Source of the DNA: an uncultured Clostridia bacterium
GTDB lineage: Bacteria > Bacillota > Clostridia > Oscillospirales > Acutalibacteraceae
DNA: 7,383 nt
Direction of reading: 5' to 3'
Assembly (NCBI GenBank): GCA_947168785.1
Contig: CAMVNL010000100.1
Span: 1 to 7,383 of the forward strand
Under the pieces are notes generated by a model. It searched no databases. It worked only from the letters and a program-made list of their open reading frames with translations, and was not told the DNA's origin. Numbering within the stretch: position 1 is the first letter of the stretch; each line of letters opens with the position of its first letter. The position numbers and the translations under genes are program-made. Shown here in pieces: positions 1 through 7,050 of this stretch.

Positions 1-40
1 AGCAGAAGCTGAAGGCTGAAACCGCCTGTGATATCCAAGC
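1..40 (+). other. 3' tail of an upstream transcription unit (gene not identifiable)
   Basis: These bases lie immediately before a strong plus-strand terminator, so they are probably the end of a gene or its 3' untranslated region. Two of the three plus frames close here (TGA at 10-12 and TGA at 17-19). There are too few codons to tell which frame is used or what the product is. Confidence 0.35.
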
Positions 41-44
41 GCGA

Positions 45-76
45 CGGACCCATGACCGCTCATGGGTCCGTTTTTT
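45..76 (+). terminator. Rho-independent terminator of the upstream unit
   Basis: A perfect 11-bp stem (CGGACCCATGA at 45-55 with TCATGGGTCCG at 60-70) closes a 4-base loop and is followed directly by six T at 71-76. The reverse orientation has no T tract, so it acts on plus-strand transcripts entering from the left. It insulates the following lysozyme gene from upstream transcription. Confidence 0.93.
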
Positions 77-159
77 CGGTTCGTCGCTTTTTTGCCGGCG
101 GAAAAACGCTCCGGAAATGTCGGTTGCCGCTGCACAGGTTGACCATGATCGCATAAGAT

Positions 160-203
160 AAAAACGGGGGCGTCGTCAATGCGGCGTCCCCCCACCCGTT
201 TTT
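160..203 (+). promoter_or_regulatory. Terminator-like hairpin in the leader of the lysozyme gene
   Basis: AAAAACGGG at 160-168 pairs with CCCGTTTTT at 195-203, a 9-bp stem. It can be extended by two G-C pairs if A194 is bulged out. The left arm starts with five A and the right arm ends in five T, so the element looks like a bidirectional terminator or an attenuator. It lies between the upstream terminator and the strong ribosome binding site at 220-229, and the ATG at 179 falls in its loop. I see no convincing promoter in 77-220. A TTGACC at 139-144 has no -10 at the right distance. Confidence 0.45.
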
Positions 204-985
204 ACGGGCAGCAACCGGCAAAGGAGGTGTTACCCATCGAAACGAAAGTCATTGATATCAGCTCTCACCAGAAATCCGTGGACTTCGCCAAGGTCAAGGC
301 CTCCGGCGTCACCGGCGTCGTCATCCGGGCGGGCTATACCGGCTACGGGGCGAAGCATAAAATGTACCGGGACGACTGGTTTGAATCCCATTACAAGGCT
401 GCGACGGAGGCAGGGCTGGACGTTGGCGCATACTATTATTCCTGCGCGCTGTCGGAGGCCTTCGCGGAAAAGGAGGCGAACTATTTCCTCTCCCTGCTGG
501 AAGGGAAGCGGTTCGGCCTGCCGGTCTATATGGACGTGGAGGAGAGCCACTCCACCACCGACATGCCCGCCCTCGGCCGCGATAAATTGACGGCGGTGGT
601 GAAAAAATGGTGCGAGACCGTGGAAAACGCCGGGTATTTCACCGGTTTTTACACCATGAAAGCCTGGTGCGGAACCTATCTCGATATGGAGGTGCTCTCC
701 CGCTTTACCTTTTGGCTGGCCCATTGGGCGAATCAGACGGATTATTCCGGCGCCTACGGTATGTGGCAGTATTCCTCCGAGGGTTCCGTCCCCGGTGTTT
801 CCGGCAACGTGGATCTGGACCGCTGCTACCGGGATTTCCCTGCCATTATCCGGGCAGAAGGGCTCAACGGCTACGGCGCGGCCCGCTACACGGTGGCGGC
901 GGCCGGCCTGACGAAGGCCCAGTCCGTCAGAGCGGAAAATGCGCTGCGCTCCGCCGGTTTCTCCCCGTCCGTGACAGAAGAATAA
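179..985 (+). CDS. Glycoside hydrolase family 25 muramidase (lysozyme, endolysin-like)
   Basis: Predicted N-acetylmuramidase that cleaves the MurNAc-GlcNAc bond of peptidoglycan. The GH25 barrel spans about residues 23-222. Asp26 in VIDISSHQ and Asp119/Glu121 in LPVYMDVEE fit the family's catalytic acidic residues, and GMWQYSS (194-200) and GNVDLDRCY (209-217) are the usual closing motifs. There is no signal peptide or membrane segment, as in phage-type endolysins and many clostridial GH25 proteins. Residues 235-268 form a short tail (YTV, helix, GFSPSV) that resembles half of a SPOR-like repeat. The start is uncertain. ATG at 179 has only GGGGG (166-170) as a possible ribosome site. A perfect AAAGGAGGTG (220-229) stands 6 bases before ATC at 236, which would give a 249-residue protein starting just before the conserved domain. 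Stop is TAA at 983-985. The gene stands alone, convergent with the minus-strand group to its right. Family assignment is secure; a phage origin is only possible. Confidence 0.9.
   Translation: MRRPPTRFYGQQPAKEVLPIETKVIDISSHQKSVDFAKVKASGVTGVVIRAGYTGYGAKHKMYRDDWFESHYKAATEAGLDVGAYYYSCALSEAFAEKEANYFLSLLEGKRFGLPVYMDVEESHSTTDMPALGRDKLTAVVKKWCETVENAGYFTGFYTMKAWCGTYLDMEVLSRFTFWLAHWANQTDYSGAYGMWQYSSEGSVPGVSGNVDLDRCYRDFPAIIRAEGLNGYGAARYTVAAAGLTKAQSVRAENALRSAGFSPSVTEE
220..229 (+). promoter_or_regulatory. Perfect Shine-Dalgarno inside the annotated lysozyme frame
   Basis: AAAGGAGGTG is fully complementary to the usual 3' end of Firmicutes 16S rRNA. The next codon at ideal spacing in the lysozyme frame is ATC at 236-238; there is no ATG, GTG or TTG at a suitable distance. 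It therefore points either to initiation at ATC or to a mutated or misread ATG. Confidence 0.6.
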
Positions 986-994
986 TCAGATAAA

Positions 995-1012
995 GCCTTG
1001 ACGTGTTAAGGC
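995..1012 (+). other. Small stem-loop after the lysozyme gene, doubtful terminator
   Basis: GCCTTGA at 995-1001 pairs with TTAAGGC at 1006-1012 (7 bp, one G-T pair, 4-base loop), ten bases after the lysozyme stop. It has no T tract, so it is a weak candidate for the end of the lysozyme transcript. No better plus-strand terminator is visible before the convergent genes. A second small inverted repeat, TTGAAT/ATTCAA, lies at 1026-1040. Confidence 0.25.
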
Positions 1013-1055
1013 GCCGAGCGAACGTTTGAATATCATTCAACCATGCCGACCCGAT

Positions 1056-1088
1056 AAAAAACGCCCCGCCGGACGTGATCCGGCGGGG
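1056..1088 (-). terminator. Rho-independent terminator of the minus-strand gene group
   Basis: A 10-bp GC-rich stem (1064-1073 with 1079-1088, 5-base loop) is followed on the minus strand by CG and then six T (A tract at 1056-1061 on the plus strand). The plus orientation has no T tract. It lies 33 bases beyond the stop codon of the small gene at 1121-1243 and is the first strong terminator downstream of the uvrB-uvrA-synthase operon. Confidence 0.92.
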
Positions 1089-1120
1089 AATGCGTGTTGT
1101 TTGTGGTGCGCCTGTTTCGC

Positions 1121-1243
1121 TCAGTTCTTGACCGGCGTGAAGATGTTGCCCACGGCACCGGCGCCCTTGACGAGGGCGCGTCCCGCAAAGGCCACAATGG
1201 CGATGACGACAGCCACGACGGCGCAGATGATTCCCTTTTTCAT
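1121..1243 (-). CDS. Small cationic single-span membrane peptide (40 residues)
   Basis: I do not recognise a family. The product starts MKKGIICAVVAVVIAIVAFA and ends in NIFTPVKN. Residues 4-20 form one continuous hydrophobic helix long enough to cross the membrane. The rest is a short tail rich in Gly and Ala (GAGAVG at 27-32). The five charged side chains are all basic (K2, K3, R22, K26, K39) and there is no Asp or Glu. C7 lies inside the hydrophobic stretch and does not form a convincing lipobox. Support for a real gene: ATG preceded by AAAGGTGAG (1257-1249), with AGGTG 7 bases from the start, a TGA stop, and a strong terminator 33 bases later. It is the last gene of the minus-strand group, 110 bases after the pseudouridine synthase, so it may be co-transcribed with the SOS-controlled repair genes or use its own promoter. 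By size and charge it could be a stress or toxin-type membrane peptide, a membrane-complex subunit, or simply a small exported leader-like protein. Function is unknown. Confidence 0.72.
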   Translation of the reverse strand: MKKGIICAVVAVVIAIVAFAGRALVKGAGAVGNIFTPVKN

Positions 1244-1297
1244 TTTCTCTCACCTTTTTTTTGAAATAACAGGAGTGCAATTGATCCCACACTTCTT

Positions 1298-1328
1298 ATT
1301 ATCGCCGGAAATGTTGCGATTTCGTTAA
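1298..1328 (-). promoter_or_regulatory. Possible weak promoter for the small membrane peptide
   Basis: On the minus strand TTAACG (1328-1323) and GATAAT (1303-1298) are 19 bases apart. The -10 matches 5 of 6 and the -35 only 4 of 6, with a longer than ideal spacer. A start near 1291 would give a leader of about 48 bases. The -35 falls within a perfect palindrome at 1319-1334. This is suggestive only. Confidence 0.28.
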
Positions 1329-1334
1329 CGAAAT
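1319..1334. promoter_or_regulatory. Perfect 16-bp palindrome, candidate operator
   Basis: ATTTCGTTAACGAAAT is its own reverse complement. It lies in the 110-base gap between the pseudouridine synthase and the small membrane-peptide gene, overlapping the only plausible -35 for the latter. It has no GC-rich stem and no loop, so it is a poor terminator. A site for a dimeric regulator is the more natural reading. It does not fit the GAAC-N4-GTTC form of the LexA box. Confidence 0.4.
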
Positions 1335-1353
1335 GTAAAAATCCGGTTGTTTT

Positions 1354-2250
1354 TCACAAAAAAGCGTCGTCAAAGCCGCTGTTTTTGCAGAGATTCCGCA
1401 TGTCCTCCGGCAGGGGAGCGGTAAAGGTGAGGGGTTCCCACGTGACAGGGTGGGTCAGGGTCAGCTTCGCGCAGTGCAGCGCGGCCCGGTCCATGGCGGT
1501 ATCCGTGGAGCCGTACATGGCGTCCCCGGCCAACGGCGCGCCAAGCGACGCGAAGTGCACCCGGATCTGATGGGTGCGGCCCGTCTCCAGGTTGATTCGC
1601 AGCAGCGTGCGCCGCCCGTCGGTGGCTAACGCCTCCCAGTGGGTCACGGCTGTCTCTCCACTGCTGTTATCCATACTGACCGCCCGCAGGGTCTTCATGG
1701 GGTCAGGGCGGTAGATGTTCCTGTCGATCGTCCCGCTGCCGTGAAATTCCCCGCCCGCTATGGCGAGATATTCCTTCTGAACCCGGTCCGGCAGCACGGA
1801 GGCCGCGTGGCGGTTCAGCGCCAGCACCATCAGGCCGCTGGTACACTTGTCCAGCCGTCCCACTGCCCGGAAGACCACGTTTTTGCCCGCGTAATAGGCG
1901 GCCACCTGATTTGCGAGGGTGTCGCCCTGATGGTTGTGGGTGGGGTGGACCGCCAGCCCCGCCGGTTTGTTGACGATCAGGATATCCGCGTCCTCATAGA
2001 CGACAGAGAGATCAGCGCAGTCGGTGGGCAAAATGGCGGTCTCTTCCTCCGGGAAGGTGACGGTCACCACGTCCCCGGCGCGCAGCAGGTCGATGGTGCG
2101 GATGTGCTCGCCGTTGCGTTTCAGCCCGTCGGGGTCGTTTTTCAGGATGTTGACGCTGCGGGCGGAGGTCTTCAGCCGCCCCCGCAGCCATACCTTCAGC
2201 TTTTTGCCGTCGTAGGCCTCGTCAATGACGTAGTCGATGGATCGTTTCAT
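1354..2250 (-). CDS. RluA-family 23S rRNA-type pseudouridine synthase
   Basis: Predicted cytoplasmic enzyme that isomerises uridine to pseudouridine in structured RNA, most likely 23S rRNA. The 298-residue length is normal for the RluC/RluD/YlyB group. Residues 1 to about 70 look like an S4-type RNA-binding domain (conserved RSVN, GLKRNGEHI, LRAGDVVTV). The catalytic domain follows, with VVYEDADILIVNKPAGL (83-99), the catalytic Asp134 in GRLDKCTSGL (131-140), and TGRTHQIRVH plus PLAGDAMYG (223-247). Its ATG is only 4 bases after the uvrA stop and its ribosome site is poor, so translation is probably coupled to uvrA. That makes it a third member of the uvrB-uvrA operon. The exact target uridine cannot be read from the sequence, so no RluC or RluD symbol is given. 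Confidence 0.93.
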   Translation of the reverse strand: MKRSIDYVIDEAYDGKKLKVWLRGRLKTSARSVNILKNDPDGLKRNGEHIRTIDLLRAGDVVTVTFPEEETAILPTDCADLSVVYEDADILIVNKPAGLAVHPTHNHQGDTLANQVAAYYAGKNVVFRAVGRLDKCTSGLMVLALNRHAASVLPDRVQKEYLAIAGGEFHGSGTIDRNIYRPDPMKTLRAVSMDNSSGETAVTHWEALATDGRRTLLRINLETGRTHQIRVHFASLGAPLAGDAMYGSTDTAMDRAALHCAKLTLTHPVTWEPLTFTAPLPEDMRNLCKNSGFDDAFL

Positions 2251-2254
2251 CTTA

Positions 2255-5086
2255 TCAGCCGTTTTGCAGGATCTTTTTCAGGTACTGGCCCGTGTAGCTG
2301 GCGGGCTTCTGCGCCACTTCTTCCGGCGTGCCCTCGGCCACGATCGTGCCGCCCCGGAAGCCGCCCTCCGGCCCCAGGTCGATGATATGGTCGGCGCTCT
2401 TGATCACGTCAAGGTTGTGCTCGATCACGATGACCGTGTTGCCGTTGTCCACCAGCTTCTGCAGCACGTCGATCAGCTTGTGAACGTCGGCGGTGTGCAG
2501 GCCCGTGGTGGGCTCGTCCAGAATATACATGGTCTTGCCGGTGGATTTCTTCGACAGCTCCGTGGAGAGCTTCACCCGCTGGGCCTCGCCCCCGGAAAGC
2601 TGTGTGGCGGGCTGGCCGATGGAGATATAGCCCAGCCCCACGTCGAACAGCGTTTGCAGCTTGCGGCGGATGGCCTGATGGTTTTCGAAGAAGTGCAGGC
2701 CCTCTTCCACCGTCATGTTCAGCACGTCGCTGATGTTTTTGCCTTTATACTTCACTTCCAGCGTCTCCCGGTTGTAGCGGGCCCCCTTGCAGACTTCGCA
2801 GGGCACGTACACGTCCGCCAAAAAGTGCATTTCGATCTTGATGATGCCGTCGCCCTGGCAGGCCTCGCACCGGCCGCCGGAGACATTGAAGGAGAACCGG
2901 CCCGGGCCGAAGCCCTTCACCTTCGCGTCGGTGGTCTCCGAAAACAGCTTGCGGATATCGGTGAACACGCCGGTGTAGGTGGCGGGATTGGAGCGGGGCG
3001 TGCGGCCGATGGGGGACTGGTCGATGTCGATGACCTTGTCGAGGTTATCCACCCCTTCAAAGCCCTTGTTTTTGCCGGGATACTGGCGCGCGCCGTTCAG
3101 CTCGCTGGCCAGATGCTTAAACAGGATCTCGTTGATCAGCGAGGACTTGCCGGAGCCGGAAACGCCGGTCACCGCGATGAACTTGCCCAGCGGGAAGGTC
3201 ACGTCCAGGTCCTTCAGGTTGTTCTGCGCCGCCCCGAAGACCTTGAGGAATTTGCCGTTGCCCTCGCGCCTGTGTTCCGGGATCTCGATCTTCTTTGCTC
3301 CGGTCAGGTACTGGCCCGTGATGGACCGATGGCACTTCTTGATGTCCTCCACCGTGCCCTGGGCAACGATCTCGCCGCCGTGGATGCCTGCCCCGGGGCC
3401 GATATCCACGATATGATCGGCGCTGAGCATGGTCTCTTCGTCGTGCTCCACCACGATCAGGGTGTTGCCCAGATCCCGCAGGTTTTTCAGCGTCTCGATC
3501 AGCTTGGTGTTATCCCGCTGGTGCAGGCCGATGCTGGGTTCGTCCAGTACGTAGAGCACGCCGGTCAGGGCGGAGCCGATCTGCGTGGCAAGGCGGATGC
3601 GCTGGCTTTCGCCGCCGGAAAGGGTGCCGGAGGACCGGGCCATGGTCAGGTAATCCAGCCCCACCTTCTCGAGAAATTCCAGCCGCGCCCGGATCTCCTT
3701 GACGATGCCGTGGGCGATAAACTCCTCCTTTTCCGTCAGCTGCAGGCCGTTCAAAAAGGCCAGCGCCTCGGAGATGGACAGGCAGGTGAATTCATAGATG
3801 TTTTTGCCGCCCACGGTGACGGCGAGGATCTCGGGGCGCAGCCTTGCCCCCTTGCACGCCTGACACTCGTGGTCGGTCATGAACAGTTCGATCTCCCACC
3901 GGGCCCACTCGCTGTTTGACTCCCGGTAGCGCCGTTCCAGATTGTTGACGATGCCCTCAAACGGGGCGTAGTAGGTGCCGCTGCCAAGGGACGTGCTGCG
4001 GTGCAGGCGCAGCTTTTCGTCGCCGGTGCCGTAGAGAATGGCGTTGACCGCCTCTTCGGACAGGTCCTTGATGGGGTCGTCCAGCGAGAAGCCGAACTTC
4101 TCGGCCAGCCCCTCCATATACATGCGGGCGATGGTGCCGAACTTTTCGTTGGTCCAGCCGCAGCCCTTCACCGCGCCCTTGTTGATGGAAAGATTCTTGT
4201 CCGGCAAAATCAGGTCCGGGGAGACTTTCTTGAAAATGCCGAGGCCGGCGCACTTGGGACAGGCGCCGAAGGGGTTATTGAAGGAAAACGCGCCGGGGGA
4301 GAGCTCCCCGAGGCTCACGTCGTGGTCCGGGCAGGCGAACTTGGCGGAGAACAGCATCTCTTCGCCCCCCACCACCGACACGGTGGCGATGCCGTTGCCC
4401 TGATCCAGCGCAGTCTCCAGCGAATCCGCCACGCGGGAGGCGATGCCGTCCTTCAGCACCAGCCGGTCGATGACGATCTCGATCACGTGCTTGTTGGTTT
4501 TTGCCAGCTTGATGTCCTCGGAAAGGTCCCGCATTTCGCCGTCGATGCGGGCCCGCACGAAGCCCTGCCTGCGGGCGGCCTCCAGTATCTTCACGTGCTC
4601 GCCCTTGCGGTTCTTCACCACCGGGGCCAGGATCATGAACTTGGTCCCCTCTTCCAGCGCCATCACCCGGTCGGTCATCTGGTCCACGGTCTGTGCCTTG
4701 ATCTCCCGGCCGCAGACGGGACAGTGGGGGATGCCGATGCGGGCGTACAGCAGCCGCAGGTAGTCGTAGATCTCCGTCACCGTGCCCACGGTGGATCGGG
4801 GGTTTTTGGAGGTGGTCTTCTGGTCGATGGAGATAGCGGGGGAGAGGCCCTCGATCAACTCCACGTTGGGCTTTTCCATCTGCCCGAGGAACTGCCGGGC
4901 GTAGGAGGAGAGGGATTCCACGTACCGCCGCTGCCCCTCCGCGTAGATGGTATCGAAGGCCAGCGTGGATTTTCCCGACCCGGAAAGGCCGGTAAAGACG
5001 ATCAGCCTGTCCCGGGGCAAGACCAGATCGACGTTTTTCAGATTGTGTTCTTTTGCGCCTAAAATGCGGATGGTTCGTTCTGTCAC
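2255..5086 (-). CDS. uvrA: UvrABC excinuclease subunit A (damage-sensing ABC ATPase)
   Basis: UvrA dimers scan DNA for distorting lesions and load UvrB, the first step of nucleotide excision repair. The 943-residue length is typical. Two ABC ATPase halves are intact: Walker A GLSGSGKS (33-40), signature LSGGESQ (489-495) and Walker B VLDEPS (513-518) in the first; GVSGSGKS (641-648), LSGGEAQ (830-836) and ILDEPT (855-860) in the second. The second zinc module is the classical CEAC...CEVC (740-743, 763-766). The first reads C252-P-D-H255 ... C276-P-K-C279, with His where the classical finger has the second Cys. Another CPVC is at 122-125 and CQAC at 408-411. Translation starts at GTG 5086, overlapping the uvrB stop in GTGA, with AGG (5093-5091) just upstream, so coupling to uvrB is likely. 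The start gives the standard family N-terminus. A very sure call. Confidence 0.98.
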   Translation of the reverse strand: MTERTIRILGAKEHNLKNVDLVLPRDRLIVFTGLSGSGKSTLAFDTIYAEGQRRYVESLSSYARQFLGQMEKPNVELIEGLSPAISIDQKTTSKNPRSTVGTVTEIYDYLRLLYARIGIPHCPVCGREIKAQTVDQMTDRVMALEEGTKFMILAPVVKNRKGEHVKILEAARRQGFVRARIDGEMRDLSEDIKLAKTNKHVIEIVIDRLVLKDGIASRVADSLETALDQGNGIATVSVVGGEEMLFSAKFACPDHDVSLGELSPGAFSFNNPFGACPKCAGLGIFKKVSPDLILPDKNLSINKGAVKGCGWTNEKFGTIARMYMEGLAEKFGFSLDDPIKDLSEEAVNAILYGTGDEKLRLHRSTSLGSGTYYAPFEGIVNNLERRYRESNSEWARWEIELFMTDHECQACKGARLRPEILAVTVGGKNIYEFTCLSISEALAFLNGLQLTEKEEFIAHGIVKEIRARLEFLEKVGLDYLTMARSSGTLSGGESQRIRLATQIGSALTGVLYVLDEPSIGLHQRDNTKLIETLKNLRDLGNTLIVVEHDEETMLSADHIVDIGPGAGIHGGEIVAQGTVEDIKKCHRSITGQYLTGAKKIEIPEHRREGNGKFLKVFGAAQNNLKDLDVTFPLGKFIAVTGVSGSGKSSLINEILFKHLASELNGARQYPGKNKGFEGVDNLDKVIDIDQSPIGRTPRSNPATYTGVFTDIRKLFSETTDAKVKGFGPGRFSFNVSGGRCEACQGDGIIKIEMHFLADVYVPCEVCKGARYNRETLEVKYKGKNISDVLNMTVEEGLHFFENHQAIRRKLQTLFDVGLGYISIGQPATQLSGGEAQRVKLSTELSKKSTGKTMYILDEPTTGLHTADVHKLIDVLQKLVDNGNTVIVIEHNLDVIKSADHIIDLGPEGGFRGGTIVAEGTPEEVAQKPASYTGQYLKKILQNG

Positions 5087-7050
5087 TTTTCCTGCTCCCT
5101 CAATTGCCTGATGCGGTCACGCAGCTTGGCGGCCGCCTCAAATTCCAGTATCTTCGCCGCCGCCTTCATCTCCTTGGTTAGGGATTCGATCAGCTGTTCG
5201 CGCTCTTTCTTCGTCAGCTTTCTGCCGTCCGCGTTGCGCGCCACCTTGCGGCTTTCGGATATTTCTATGATGTCGCGGATGCCCTTGACGATGGTCTTGG
5301 GAACGATGCCGTGCTCTTCGTTATACTTTTCCTGTTTCTCTCTTCTGCGGTAGGTCTCCCGGATGGCCCGCTCCATGGAGGGCGTCACCGTGTCCGCGTA
5401 CATGATGACCTTGCCGCCGGCGTTTCTGGCCGCCCGGCCCACGGTCTGGATCAGCGAGGTCTCGCTGCGCAGGAAGCCCTCCTTGTCCGCGTCCAGCACC
5501 ACCACCAGCGATACCTCCGGCAGGTCAAGGCCTTCCCGCAGCAGGTTGATGCCCACCAGCACCTCGAATTCGCCGAGGCGCAGGTCCCGGATGATCTCCA
5601 TCCGCTCCATGGTGTCGATATCGGAGTGCATATACCGCACCTTGATCTTGTAGTCCGCCAGATAGTCGGTCAGGTTTTCGGCCATCTTTTTGGTCAGCGT
5701 GGTGATCAGTACCCGTTCTTTGCGGGCGGTACGGAGGTTGATCTCGGAGATCAGGTCGTCGATCTGCCCCTCCACCGGGCGGACCTCGATCTCGGGATCC
5801 AGCAGGCCCGTGGGTCGGATGATCTGCTCGGCGATCCGCGCGCTGCGGCTGCGCTCAAACTCGCCCGGCGTGGCGCTGACAAAGATATTCTGATTGGTGC
5901 GGGCGTAGAACTCGTCGAAGGTCAGCGGGCGATTGTCGAAGGCGGAGGGCAGGCGGAAGCCGAACTCCACCAGCGCCTCCTTGCGGGAACGGTCCCCGCC
6001 GTACATGGCCCCCACCTGCGGCAGCGTCACGTGGGATTCGTCCACGAACAGCAGAAAGTCCTCCGGGAAGAAGTCCAGCAGCGTAAAGGGGGCGGAACCC
6101 GGCTCCCGGTCCGACATGACGCGGGAATAGTTCTCAATGCCCTTGCAAAAGCCCGTCTCCCGCAGCATTTCCATATCGTATTCGGTGCGCTGGCGGATGC
6201 GCTGGGCCTCGATCAGCTTGCCCTGCGACTGGAACCATGCCTCGCGCTCCTCCATTTCTGCCATCAGCTTTTCAATGGATTGCTCCATCTTCTCCGGGGA
6301 GATCACGTAGTGGGAGGCGGGGTAGATGGCCACGTGGTTCAGCACGTTTTTCGTCTCGCCGTTCAGGGGGTTGAACTCGCTGATCCGGTCGATCTCATCG
6401 CCGAAAAACTCCACCCGCACCGCCGTGTCGTTGGTGTAGACGGGAAAGATATCCACCACGTCGCCCTTCACCCGGAACTTGTTGCGGATGAAGTTCAGGT
6501 CGTTGCGCTCATACTGGATCTCCACCAGCCGCTGGATCAGCTCGTCCCGGGATTTTTCCATGCCCGGACGCAGGGAGATCACCATGCTCTTGTAGTCGAT
6601 GGGGCTGCCCAGCGAATAGATGCAGGACACCGACGCCACGATGATCACGTCCCGCCGTTCGGACAGGGCGGAGGTGGCGGAGTGCCGCAGCCGGTCGATC
6701 TCGTCGTTGATGGCGGAATCCTTCTCGATATAGGTATCCGTGGTGGCGATGTAAGCCTCCGGCTGATAATAGTCGTAGTAGCTGACGAAGTATTCCACCG
6801 CGTTCTCCGGGAAGAACTCCCGGAATTCCGAGCAGAGCTGCGCCGCCAGCGTCTTGTTGTGGGCCAGCACCAGCGTGGGCCGGTTCATCTGGGCGATGAC
6901 GTTGGCCATGGTGAAGGTCTTGCCGGACCCGGTCACGCCCAGCAGCGTCTGTTCTTTATATCCCTTTTGCAGTCCCTCCACCAGCTCCCGGATGGCCTCC
7001 GGCTGGTCGCCCGTAGGGGCGAAGGGGGATACGAGCTTGAAATGATCCAT
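5083..7050 (-). CDS. uvrB: UvrABC excinuclease subunit B (helicase-like damage verification)
   Basis: UvrB is delivered by UvrA, verifies the lesion by inserting its beta-hairpin into the helix and recruits UvrC for incision. The 655-residue protein carries Walker A GVTGSGKT (38-45), the damage-probing hairpin starting YYDYYQPEAY (91-100), motif II DESH (337-340), SAT (392-394), motif V GINLLREGLDLPE (500-512), motif VI QTVGRAARN (535-543), and a C-terminal UVR coiled coil (about 617-652) for UvrC contact. The ATG at 7050 gives the family N-terminus MDHFKLVSPFAPTGDQP and has AAAGGAA (7062-7056) at good spacing. The frame remains open upstream to the window edge, but it passes through the promoter and the repeat array, so that extension is not coding. 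It is first gene of the operon uvrB-uvrA-synthase, transcribed from a LexA-controlled promoter. Confidence 0.98.
   Translation of the reverse strand: MDHFKLVSPFAPTGDQPEAIRELVEGLQKGYKEQTLLGVTGSGKTFTMANVIAQMNRPTLVLAHNKTLAAQLCSEFREFFPENAVEYFVSYYDYYQPEAYIATTDTYIEKDSAINDEIDRLRHSATSALSERRDVIIVASVSCIYSLGSPIDYKSMVISLRPGMEKSRDELIQRLVEIQYERNDLNFIRNKFRVKGDVVDIFPVYTNDTAVRVEFFGDEIDRISEFNPLNGETKNVLNHVAIYPASHYVISPEKMEQSIEKLMAEMEEREAWFQSQGKLIEAQRIRQRTEYDMEMLRETGFCKGIENYSRVMSDREPGSAPFTLLDFFPEDFLLFVDESHVTLPQVGAMYGGDRSRKEALVEFGFRLPSAFDNRPLTFDEFYARTNQNIFVSATPGEFERSRSARIAEQIIRPTGLLDPEIEVRPVEGQIDDLISEINLRTARKERVLITTLTKKMAENLTDYLADYKIKVRYMHSDIDTMERMEIIRDLRLGEFEVLVGINLLREGLDLPEVSLVVVLDADKEGFLRSETSLIQTVGRAARNAGGKVIMYADTVTPSMERAIRETYRRREKQEKYNEEHGIVPKTIVKGIRDIIEISESRKVARNADGRKLTKKEREQLIESLTKEMKAAAKILEFEAAAKLRDRIRQLREQEK

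Noticed and set aside
139..167. Promoter with TTGACC at 139-144 for the lysozyme gene
   Set aside because: The A-rich segments downstream are at 9-12 bases, too close for a -10, and at 17 bases the hexamer is AAACGG.
1019..1032. Second LexA box (CGAACGTTTGAATA)
   Set aside because: Only the left half fits; the right half lacks GTTC, and no promoter is beside it.
927..1292. Minus-strand open frame of 121 codons covering the lysozyme tail and the gap
   Set aside because: It runs through the strong terminator stem and overlaps the lysozyme end. The 40-codon frame in another phase has the ribosome site and a sensible membrane helix.
2237..3919. Long plus-strand open frame (560 codons) opposite uvrA and the start of the synthase gene
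   Set aside because: It is antisense to well-conserved uvrA. Its Gly/Val/His/Leu-rich composition is typical of the complement of GC-rich coding DNA, and it shows no recognisable domain.
4001..5062. Plus-strand open frame (353 codons) opposite the 5' part of uvrA
   Set aside because: Shadow of uvrA; no independent evidence for coding.
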